A stretch of DNA of 38,260 nucleotides from CAYPNF01 sp964411985 (GTDB lineage Bacteria > Verrucomicrobiota > Verrucomicrobiia > Limisphaerales > J093): positions 1 to 38,260 of the forward strand of contig CAYPNF010000070.1 in assembly GCA_964411985.1 (NCBI GenBank), written 5' to 3'. The notes beneath the pieces are model-generated. The model made no database searches. It was not told the origin of the DNA and saw only the letters and a program-made list of their open reading frames with translations. This document shows positions 30,828 to 38,260 of this stretch, piece by piece (the first letter of the stretch is position 1; every line of letters begins with the position of its first letter). Both the position numbers and the translations under genes were made by a program.

Positions 30828-33338
30828 CTATTGCGGCACGAATTTCAGCCCTTCGATGGGAGAACCATCAGGTTTCAGGAGCCGGCAGTTGAAGTTCCAA
30901 CCGCCTCCGTGATCACCCACTTTCAGTAGGAAGGTATTGGTGCCTTCACGCAGCTTGAGGGTGCCACCGGTTGGCAGTTGACCGTTCATCCAGCCCTTGA
31001 TGTAGTCGTCCGCATCCCAGACAACGCGCGCTTCCTGTTCCACGGGTGACCAGATCTGCGTGCGCAGATAGGCGCAGCAGTAGTCTACTGTCCCGAAGGT
31101 GGCTTCCAAGTTAACGCGCTTATCCCCTTCAAGCACGGTCCGAACGGTCACCCAGCGGAGGTCCCGGTTGTCCGGGCTTTTCTCCGGCTCGAAGGCGGTG
31201 TCGAACACCTGCCGACCATCGCTCACATTGGGCAAGGTGTAGGGGCCGCAACCTTTCCAGGTGAGCAGGTAGGTTTTGTAGGCGTCCATCCGGCTGAGGG
31301 CGTCGCGGGCCTGGCTGCGGATCCGGTCGTGTTGAGCCTCGGCGACAATGCGATCCAGTGTCTCCCTGGCGCGGATCGGGTTTTGCCAACCATAGTTACT
31401 GGCCACCTGGACGGCTGCCTGGGATGCCTCGGCTTTGAGGGACTCGCGCTTCAAGTATTGTTCGGCTAATTCCAAGGCCACGAGAGTGTCGGCGTTGCCC
31501 AAGCCACCCAAAACCATTTTGATCTCGCTATCACCCTCGGCCAATTTCATGGCCTTGACATAGACCGGTGTAGATTCCTCCACCAACGTTGCCATGCGTA
31601 CATAACTGCGAAGAGCCAAGGCGCGATGGGTTGAGTTCGAACGGGTGGAAGCGATTTCGTAGAGATCGTCGATGGGGGCGGCATTGGGCCAATCGCCCAG
31701 GGCACGAATGGCTGCGTCCACGGTCGAGTCATCGTTCGATTTCAGGGCGGCTTGTACTGCCGCGTAGGCCTCGGGCGTGGCCGGTTGGCTCAGCAGGGCC
31801 AACAGCAAGGGCTTGGCTTCGTTGGGCGCGTGCTGCAAGGCCACGATGATCGGATGCGCTTGTGCATTCTTGTCATCCATTCTACTGAAGACAGTCGTGA
31901 TCGCTTCTTCGATAGCGGAGCGGTCACCGGGATTTCTCGGTGCTACCGCCAAATCCACAAGTGGCTTCCATTCGGTAGCGGTAGCCACTTTCCCGGCCGA
32001 ACGGATCGCTTCCTGGCGGACGATGGCCTCCGGCTCCGTCTTGGCGACCTGGTAAAGGGCCGGGAAAGTGGATGGAGTATTTCGCTCCCCAATGGCCCGA
32101 ATGACTTCTTGGCGACTCTTGGGATCGCCAGCCTGCAAGGCTTGAATGAGCTGCTGTTCAACGCCCGGGCCTTTCATGCGCGCCAGGCTGGTCCGGGCGA
32201 CTTGCTTTTCCCGTTCGTTGGTTGAGCCCGCAGCCTTCGCCAGACAGGCAATCGAGGCGAGTGGGTCCGTCGATCCCATCGTACCCAAGGCCTCGTAAGC
32301 GGCCAGGCGTGCGAGCTCCTGCTGGCTGCCGGTGGCCTGGATGACGGCCCGGGTAGCCGTCACATCCCCACGCTCAGCCAGTGCGCGGATCACCAGTTCC
32401 TGCCCGTCGGGCGGCAATGACTTGAGTAGCCCGACAAGGCGCTCGGTGGTCTTCTTGCCTTTCATGAGCGACAACAGGCCGACCGCATTCTGGCGTAGGG
32501 CGGGATCATTCCCTCGGATAGCTTTTTCCAGCAGGTCCCCGGCGTCCTCGCCGCGCGCAGCTGCAAGACCTCGGAGCCCAGCGACCTTGAGTTGCGTGGA
32601 ATAAGTTTCGCTGTAGAAAGCACGATAGATCTCGACTGCCTGGCGTTTCTTACCCTCCACGATGTAGGCCTCGGCACATGCCAGGAGGGCGTCGTCGATC
32701 TCGATTCTCATGCTTTCTGATGAGGAAGGCCGGGCTCGTCGAAGGGACGCCACCGACTCTTTGCCGCCAAACCGCCCCATGGCCCTGATGGCCGAGATGG
32801 CGACCTCCTGGTTGGGTGAGGCTACCAATTTTGCTATTTCCGGAGCCGACGGGCGGTAGGCGCGCTGGGCCAACGTGTTGATGATCCCTGCTTGCAGGTT
32901 GCCCTGAGTCTTTCCCAAGGCCCGATGCAAGGCTTGAGCGGCCTCGGGAGCCTGGATGCGCCCCAGCGCGTATCGAGCCATGTGGGAGAGTTCTGGATCA
33001 GCCAGCATTCCTTCCAGCGAGCCGACAGATCCCGCAGTTCCAACGGTCACCAGCAACCGACAGATGAACTGCCGGGAATCGTAGGTGGTGGCTACGGTCA
33101 GGATGTTCAAGAGTCTCTGTTCCACCTCTCGACGGGTGCGAACGTCTGGGGCGGCGGCCGACACGAGTTCCTCAATTCGGTTCACGTCGACTTTGTCTTC
33201 CCCGAACTTGTAGGACTTGAGGGCTGCGGTGGCTCGGTCGAAGGTGGCCATCTCAAAACCTGCCGTCCGACCTGAGGCTGCCAGGCACAATACCCCAGTG
33301 AGCAAGAGTGCAAAAATTCCGGTGTTCATGGTTTTCAT
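30828..33338 (-). CDS. Secreted HEAT-repeat protein
   Basis: An 836-residue exported scaffold protein of unknown function. The signal peptide is MKTMNTGIFALLLTGVLCLA; the second Met (33329) is an equally good start. Residues ~90-650 are HEAT/PBS-lyase-type helical repeats (ELSHMARYALGRIQAPEAAQ; NQEVAISAIRAMGRFGGKES; DPALRQNAVGLLSLMKGKKT; ELARLAAYEALGTMGSTDPL). A C-terminal beta domain (~680-836) has KTYLLTWKGCGPYTLPNVSD, DDYIKGWMNGQLP and NTFLLKVGDHGGGWNFNCRL, resembling the PA14/lectin-like ends of planctomycete and verrucomicrobial proteins. Such proteins often accompany Tat Gfo/Idh enzymes, as here. The upstream Gfo/Idh gene ends 31 bases before its start, so the two probably form an operon. 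Confidence 0.85.
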   Translation of the reverse strand: MKTMNTGIFALLLTGVLCLAASGRTAGFEMATFDRATAALKSYKFGEDKVDVNRIEELVSAAAPDVRTRREVEQRLLNILTVATTYDSRQFICRLLVTVGTAGSVGSLEGMLADPELSHMARYALGRIQAPEAAQALHRALGKTQGNLQAGIINTLAQRAYRPSAPEIAKLVASPNQEVAISAIRAMGRFGGKESVASLRRARPSSSESMRIEIDDALLACAEAYIVEGKKRQAVEIYRAFYSETYSTQLKVAGLRGLAAARGEDAGDLLEKAIRGNDPALRQNAVGLLSLMKGKKTTERLVGLLKSLPPDGQELVIRALAERGDVTATRAVIQATGSQQELARLAAYEALGTMGSTDPLASIACLAKAAGSTNEREKQVARTSLARMKGPGVEQQLIQALQAGDPKSRQEVIRAIGERNTPSTFPALYQVAKTEPEAIVRQEAIRSAGKVATATEWKPLVDLAVAPRNPGDRSAIEEAITTVFSRMDDKNAQAHPIIVALQHAPNEAKPLLLALLSQPATPEAYAAVQAALKSNDDSTVDAAIRALGDWPNAAPIDDLYEIASTRSNSTHRALALRSYVRMATLVEESTPVYVKAMKLAEGDSEIKMVLGGLGNADTLVALELAEQYLKRESLKAEASQAAVQVASNYGWQNPIRARETLDRIVAEAQHDRIRSQARDALSRMDAYKTYLLTWKGCGPYTLPNVSDGRQVFDTAFEPEKSPDNRDLRWVTVRTVLEGDKRVNLEATFGTVDYCCAYLRTQIWSPVEQEARVVWDADDYIKGWMNGQLPTGGTLKLREGTNTFLLKVGDHGGGWNFNCRLLKPDGSPIEGLKFVPQ

Positions 33339-33369
33339 TCTTCAGGTTCAACCTTTTCTTCGCGTCGAT

Positions 33370-34599
33370 TCAAACGCTCCAGGGCTCGCGTTTGGTGCGG
33401 TCAAGCCAGCGGCTGGCCTCGGGATCGCCGAGGAGTTCCTCTTTCACTGGATCCCACTTCAGCGGGCGGTTGAGCCAATAGGCGATGTTGCCCAGATGGG
33501 CCACAGTAGCGGTGCGGTGGGCAACTTCGATGTCACGGAAGGGCGTCTCCCGAGTTCGCACACAATGAAGAAAGTCGCCGAAGATACCGCCGCTCCCCTT
33601 GTAATTCGGGATATGGATGTTAGGGGGGGCATCTTTCTTTCCCTTCTTGTCGCCGTTTTCGCCAATTTCCCCTTCGGTGCCTTTGAAAGTCAGCAGTCCG
33701 CCCCAGCCGCCGCCATGGTAGATGCGGACCCCGTTCCCAAACACGTAGGTCAGGTTCTTGATGTCTTTGCCATCGGGAGGGAGAACCTCCACTGGCCCGG
33801 TTCGGAACAGGTTGCAGCCAAAGAGCGCCCCGCCGAAGGTGTGGCATCCCCAATCCGTCATTCCTCCTCCCGAGTAGTCTCGAAACGGCCGGAAGTTTCC
33901 TTTCAGGAGTGACTGGTGGAAGGGGCGCCAGGGCGCTGGTCCCAGCCACATGTTCCAATCGACACCCGCAGGAACCGGCTCGGGCGCGAAATTGCACGGG
34001 CCGGACGGACCTCCCACGTTGACCCAGGCCTCTTGCACTTGCCCGATGCGCCCGCCGTAGATCATTTTATGGAACCAGTTGTAATCGTCCCACACACGCT
34101 GACTGCCGCCAGAAAACACCCGGCCATAGCGGCGCGCGACTTTCGTCATTTCGCGGCCTTCCCGAATCGTCAGTGTCTCCGGCTTTTCGCAGTACACATC
34201 CTTACCATTCTTCATGGCTGCGATGGAAATGATCGCGTGCCAGTGATCTGGGGTCCCCACGAAGATGGCATCCAGATCGGCCCGGGAAACCACTTCACGC
34301 CAGTCTTTGTAGGCTTTGCAGTCCTTGTTGCCATACTGGTTGTTGACCTGGTTCTTGCCCATGTTCAGGTGTTCCTCCACCACGTCGCAGACGGCTACGA
34401 CCTGGACGCTGTTGAACCCCATGAACCCACCCATATCTCCGCGGCCCTGACCGCCCATGCCAATAAACCCCATGGCGATACGGTCGTTGGCGCCGAACAC
34501 GCGGCTGGTAACGACGGTGGGAAGCGCTATGGAGCCCGCAGTTAGTTTGGCGGTTTTGGTTAGAAAACCGCGCCTCGAGAGGGGGTGTTGCCTTGTCAT
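33370..34599 (-). CDS. Gfo/Idh/MocA family oxidoreductase, Tat signal
   Basis: A 409-residue NAD(P)-dependent dehydrogenase. The N-terminus QHPLSRRGFLTKTAKLTAGS is a twin-arginine signal. The Rossmann motif is IAMGFIGMGGQGRG; then VGTPDHWHAIISIAAMKNGK, VYCEKPETLTIREGREM (EKP motif), GGSQRVWDDY, and the catalytic-region GGGMTDWGCHTF. The C-terminus is HCVRTRETPFRDIEVAHRTA and ends DRTKREPWSV. The layout matches the Tat subgroup also represented at 8902-10233 (both have RTATVAHLGN/RSATVCHLGN and a final PW motif). Probably periplasmic; substrate unknown. First gene of a likely operon with the HEAT-repeat protein. Confidence 0.92.
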   Translation of the reverse strand: MTRQHPLSRRGFLTKTAKLTAGSIALPTVVTSRVFGANDRIAMGFIGMGGQGRGDMGGFMGFNSVQVVAVCDVVEEHLNMGKNQVNNQYGNKDCKAYKDWREVVSRADLDAIFVGTPDHWHAIISIAAMKNGKDVYCEKPETLTIREGREMTKVARRYGRVFSGGSQRVWDDYNWFHKMIYGGRIGQVQEAWVNVGGPSGPCNFAPEPVPAGVDWNMWLGPAPWRPFHQSLLKGNFRPFRDYSGGGMTDWGCHTFGGALFGCNLFRTGPVEVLPPDGKDIKNLTYVFGNGVRIYHGGGWGGLLTFKGTEGEIGENGDKKGKKDAPPNIHIPNYKGSGGIFGDFLHCVRTRETPFRDIEVAHRTATVAHLGNIAYWLNRPLKWDPVKEELLGDPEASRWLDRTKREPWSV

Positions 34600-35107
34600 G
34601 GGTCTAAGAGGGTAGGGTGGCTATTCCTGTGTTTCAGGCTTTAGGCGTTTTCCGCCGGGTCGTATTCTGGTTGGGAAAATTGTCAGGTAAAGGCGTGTTG
34701 CCAGACTCGTTCATGAGATAGATACGAGAGTATTCTGACCCAGAGTCTGTTTTGTCGAGTCTTATTGCCCCCAAAGTGGAGAGGGGAGATGGCGGGGGGC
34801 TTTGTGGTCAGGAAGGGGACCTTGTCCCTCCGCTCCATGCCATCCTTCCGCTCAGCCGCGCACCCGGCCCGGAGCTCTTGGTGATCCGCAGCAACGCCGC
34901 TGGAACCAACTTACGACTCCTTGGCTTGGATCCGATCCATCGCTGCTGCCTCGCGCATTCCTACGCCTTCACGAGGACTCAGCATGGGAATGTTCTTTCC
35001 ATGGAGGTGGATCGCCTCCGTGACGTGGTCAGGGACCCGAGGCACTGCCTTGGTTGCCTTGAGTCGAATAATCTCTCGAACCTGAATCACCCAGATCGCG
35101 TAAGCGG
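34600..35107. other. Stretch without a recognised gene
   Basis: About 510 bases between the response regulator (stop at 35108) and the Gfo/Idh start (34599). A plus-strand open frame crosses 34752-35360 but runs antisense into the response regulator and has no domain. No clear promoter for the Gfo/Idh gene and no strong terminator were found; 34690-34765 is locally AT-richer and is where a promoter would be expected. Confidence 0.5.
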
Positions 35108-35506
<399 letters not shown>

Positions 35507-35516
35507 GATCATGCTT

Positions 35517-37694
35517 TCAATTCGGTTTCGCTTTCAGAATAAGGGTCACTAGCGCACCGCCCTCCGGGACGTTTTCGACTTTGATGAGACCCCCGTGCAG
35601 GTCAAGGATGCTTTTGACGACGGACAGGCCGAGGCCGGTGCCGCCCCCACAGGGCTTGGTGCTAAAGAACGCGTCGAACACCCTGGGCAGGTCCCGTTCG
35701 GGAATGCCGATCCCCGTGTCCTGCACTTGAGCGATCACGACTCTTTCACCGTATTTGAAGAGATTCTCCAGCAAGTCGTTCAGAGGGGAGGTGCTTGACC
35801 ACGGCTCGCTCCAGGTCCGGACGGTGAGGGTGCCGCCTTGCAGCATTGCCTGGCAGGCATTGAGGAAGAGGTTCACGAAGACCTGCTCCATCTTGCTCTT
35901 GTCCAGTAAGACTCGAGGCAAGTCGTCGGTCAGTTCCAGCACCACCACCGTCTGGGCGGCGAGCAGTTCATAATGCATCAACAACAAAGAGGCCTTCAGT
36001 ACTTGGGTGAGATCGTTCTCCTGCAATTCGACACGCGCGCTCGCGGAGAGTTGAAGCAGCTCGCGAATGATACTATCCGCTCGTTGCACGGCACTGCGCA
36101 TTTCGTCCAGTGCCAGTCGGATCTCTGCATTCTCGGGAGGCGTCTGATTGGTGAGATAAGCCAGGCCCATCAGGATGGTCTGCAACGGATTCTTGACTTC
36201 ATGAGCCACGCCGGCCGCCAACGTCCCGATGCATTCCATCTTGGCTGCCTGAATCAGCTGCAAATGGGTTGCCCTGAGCTTCTTCTCAGAAGCATCTAGT
36301 TCGAGGACGGTTTGTTTCAGAGTCGCTTCACTGCGCACTGTTTCCGCCAGGGCGTTCTTGAGTTGTTCCTCCGAATGCTTTCGCTGGGTCAGATCCACGT
36401 GAGAACCCGCCATTCGCACCGGCTTTCCCTCCGCGTCGCGCAGAACCACGCCGCGTGCGAGGATCCAACGGTAGCTGCCGTCTTTGTGCCGGAGCCGATG
36501 CTGGACTTCATAGCTGGGGGCCCGCCCGTCGAAGTAGGCTTGAATCTGCTCCAAAACAACGGCGCGGTCCTCCGGGTGGAGCAATCCCTTCCAGCCACCC
36601 AGGACATTCTGCACTTCGTGGTCCTCATAGCCGAGCATGGCCTTCCAGCGCGGCGAAAAGTAGACCTGACCGGTGGTCACATTCCAATCCCAGATTCCGT
36701 CGTTGCTCCCTCGGAGGACCAAGGAGAGCCGCTCCTGACTCTCCCGCAGTGCTTCCTCAGCCCGTTTGCGTTGCGTGATGTCGCAAATCAGCCCATCGTA
36801 ACTCGTGACCCGCCCCGTGGGGTCCAGATGGGGTACCGAGGTGTTCTTGATCCAGCGAATGCCACCTTCCTTGTGGCGGATGCGATGTTCCAGGGGGCGC
36901 GGGGTCAGGCCTTCCATCACCCGTTCGATCTGCTCCAGAACTGCGGGTCGGTCTTGTTCGAAAACCATCCTGAACCAGAGCCGTGGATCAGCCTGGAATT
37001 CCCCGGCACTGTATCCGGTCAGCGTCATGCAGGCATCGCTGTGATGAGTCGAACTCCCACCCTCGAGGTCGCACCTGACCGTGTAGATATAGTCTGTCGT
37101 CGAGGCGATCAACCTTCGGTGTCTTCGGTGGCTCTCTCGGAGTGCTTCTTCGGCTCGGCCACGTTCCATGGCGTATCGAATGACCCGAACCAGGATGTTC
37201 CGAGTACACTCCGTTTTGATCAAAAAGTCCTCCGCGCCACACCGGATGCCTTCCAGGACCAACGCCTCATCCTCCTTTTCAGTGAGCACAATGATCGGCA
37301 AGCGAGGAGCCTGAGCTCGAATCGTGGTGTACGTGTCCCAACCCTGGCTGTCCGGGAGGTTCAGATCGACAAGCACGACATTTACGGGATCCCGTCCCCG
37401 AAGCTTCTCCAGTGCGGAGCCGAGGTTGGGGGAGTAGCGCAGTTCCAGCGCGGGGTGCTTGCCGCCCCTCCCATGGTCCGCCTCCAGGCGGCTTGAAAAC
37501 TGGGGGTCTCCCACCACCAACAAGAATAGGGTCGCCTCCGTATGGCCGCCAGGCTGTCCCCAGTTCGATTTGGCTCCGACTCTTGGTAGGTCAGAGCACA
37601 AGGCCGAGGGAAGTGAGGTGAAAGCTACTCCCGCGCCTATTGGCGAGTCCGTCCAATCGTGCGTTGCCGCAAGGTCTTTTTGATCGATTCTCAT
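35517..37694 (-). CDS. REC-PAS-PAS sensor histidine kinase
   Basis: A 725-residue soluble hybrid kinase without transmembrane segments. Order: an N-terminal receiver domain (~55-175; VVLVDLNLPDSQGW with the phosphoacceptor Asp, IIVLTEKEDEALVL, GAEDFLIKTE), two PAS-PAC units (ending GLICDITQRKRAEEALRESQ and GSHVDLTQRKHSEEQ), a short coiled coil, HisKA with the phospho-His at ~residue 498 (GTLAAGVAHEVKNPLQTI), and HATPase_c (FVNLFLNACQAM, DTGIGIPERDL, FDAFFSTKPCGGGTGLGLS). An N-terminal receiver means it takes signal from another kinase. The cognate regulator is the next gene. PAS ligands cannot be told from sequence. Confidence 0.93.
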   Translation of the reverse strand: MRIDQKDLAATHDWTDSPIGAGVAFTSLPSALCSDLPRVGAKSNWGQPGGHTEATLFLLVVGDPQFSSRLEADHGRGGKHPALELRYSPNLGSALEKLRGRDPVNVVLVDLNLPDSQGWDTYTTIRAQAPRLPIIVLTEKEDEALVLEGIRCGAEDFLIKTECTRNILVRVIRYAMERGRAEEALRESHRRHRRLIASTTDYIYTVRCDLEGGSSTHHSDACMTLTGYSAGEFQADPRLWFRMVFEQDRPAVLEQIERVMEGLTPRPLEHRIRHKEGGIRWIKNTSVPHLDPTGRVTSYDGLICDITQRKRAEEALRESQERLSLVLRGSNDGIWDWNVTTGQVYFSPRWKAMLGYEDHEVQNVLGGWKGLLHPEDRAVVLEQIQAYFDGRAPSYEVQHRLRHKDGSYRWILARGVVLRDAEGKPVRMAGSHVDLTQRKHSEEQLKNALAETVRSEATLKQTVLELDASEKKLRATHLQLIQAAKMECIGTLAAGVAHEVKNPLQTILMGLAYLTNQTPPENAEIRLALDEMRSAVQRADSIIRELLQLSASARVELQENDLTQVLKASLLLMHYELLAAQTVVVLELTDDLPRVLLDKSKMEQVFVNLFLNACQAMLQGGTLTVRTWSEPWSSTSPLNDLLENLFKYGERVVIAQVQDTGIGIPERDLPRVFDAFFSTKPCGGGTGLGLSVVKSILDLHGGLIKVENVPEGGALVTLILKAKPN

Positions 37695-37807
37695 GCCTGG
37701 CTACCTCTCGGAACGGACACTGATCTCTGGAGTGTTGCCAGAGAAGAGCCAGTGACATCGAACTCACAGCAGATGCTGTCGGCCTCCCGGGGGGGCGAAT
37801 GTAGCTC

Positions 37808-37836
37808 AGTCTAGTAGCAGGAGAGAGGCCTGTCAA
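37808..37836 (-). promoter_or_regulatory. Sigma-70-like promoter of the kinase/regulator operon
   Basis: On the minus strand TTGACA (37836-37831), a 17-base spacer and TAGACT (37813-37808) form a near-consensus promoter 114 bases upstream of the kinase ATG. AT-rich DNA (37840-37870) lies just upstream and could act as an UP element. Confidence 0.6.
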
Positions 37837-38260
37837 CGAAACATCTTATATATTATGTTATGAAAACGAATGTACAAAATGGGAACGAGAGTTCCGGTCT
37901 CAAGCCAGGGTACGCCTCGGGCAATTCTCCAGGCTTGCCTCGTAGGCCGCGGCGGATGAGCTACTGAAACACCACGCTTTGAACGCTTTAGGCTGTCAAC
38001 AGCGTTCTGATTGGGTCATCGTGGGGAAATCGCTTTCAAGCTGATTCGACTTGCGGTGTCTTTGTTAGCCTGACCCCTCCTGGGGAATCCTCCCTCGAGC
38101 CGACCTGGGTCCCCCAGCGATTTAGCCCGCCAAAGGAACCACCCTTTGGCGGGCTTGAACCAACTCACACCCAACTATGAATTCTCGAAATCGCTGTCTT
38201 TGGGAGCGGCATGGTCATGCCGTCCGCCCGCCATGCTGAGTTCATTCCCACGCGGCGCCA
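37837..38260. other. Right-end stretch without a recognised gene
   Basis: After the kinase promoter, the last ~420 bases show no convincing coding region. They contain the AT-rich patch at 37840-37870 and the strong hairpin at 38124-38155. A short ATG-initiated frame at 38177 stops after 20 codons, and a possible start at 38216 is cut off by the window edge. Confidence 0.5.
38124..38155. terminator. Strong 13-bp hairpin, probable terminator
   Basis: A perfect inverted repeat: AGCCCGCCAAAGG (38124-38136), a 6-base loop, CCTTTGGCGGGCT (38143-38155). The stem is GC-rich and typical of intrinsic terminators, but only two Ts follow on the plus strand, so it may be bidirectional or end a transcript whose gene lies beyond the window. 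Confidence 0.6.

Noticed and set aside
38177..38260. Possible gene start at the right edge
   Set aside because: The ATG at 38177 reaches a stop after 20 codons and the ATG at 38216 has only 15 codons before the window ends; no family is recognisable.

Overview
The window looks like a chromosomal segment of a carbohydrate-degrading member of the Verrucomicrobiota (Pedosphaera/Limisphaera-like). The evidence is moderately high GC, secreted proteins ending in the beta-sandwich tail typical of that phylum (last residues FFRLKGQ, FFRLRGQ, FYRVRSP, FYRVVRY), several Tat-signal Gfo/Idh/MocA oxidoreductases and xylose-isomerase-like proteins, and a XylR-type AraC regulator. The assignment rests on protein style only; no database was searched.

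Layout. (1) 1-2941, minus strand: four secreted proteins of unknown function forming two paralogous pairs; the first is cut by the window edge. (2) 3490-10233: a glutathione peroxidase, a minus-strand Tat-exported isomerase-like protein, then a plus-strand sugar cluster of GH16 lipoprotein, XylR-type regulator, L-arabinose isomerase (araA) and Tat-exported Gfo/Idh oxidoreductase. (3) 10297-17411: a 7.07-kb integrative element in the anticodon stem-loop of tRNA-Leu(UAA). It is bounded by 43-bp direct repeats and carries a tyrosine integrase, two excisionase-like HTH proteins, a BT4734/VirE_N-type primase-like protein, a GYF_2 plus variant-repeat protein, an HTH protein and several small or micro-ORFs. 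(4) 17461-19340: decayed DNA just beyond the tRNA (IS630 transposase fragment, DUF433/DUF5615 toxin-antitoxin pair with a frameshifted toxin, broken nitrilase-family gene). (5) 19343-24517, minus strand: a LacI-led operon for plant-polysaccharide breakdown (uroporphyrinogen-decarboxylase-like protein, MFS transporter, GHL6-like glycosidase, GH105-like hydrolase), in which a deletion fused the URO-D-like gene to the tail of the transporter gene. A divergent aldo-keto reductase shares its control region. (6) 25704-34599: TM2 membrane protein, a two-module secreted protein with a GH29 fucosidase domain, a 27-bp inverted-repeat structure, a Tat isomerase-like protein, a secreted HEAT-repeat protein and a second Tat Gfo/Idh oxidoreductase. 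(7) 35108-37694, minus strand: a REC-PAS-PAS histidine kinase with a single-domain response regulator behind a good sigma-70-like promoter.

Together the chromosomal genes fit capture and processing of plant cell-wall or algal glycans (beta-glucan, rhamnogalacturonan, L-arabinose, L-fucose), with unusual reliance on exported enzymes whose relatives are usually cytosolic. The most system-like novelty is the tRNA-Leu element: matching 25-bp repeats at both ends look like integrase arm sites, and its insertion has separated the tRNA from its apparent native promoter.
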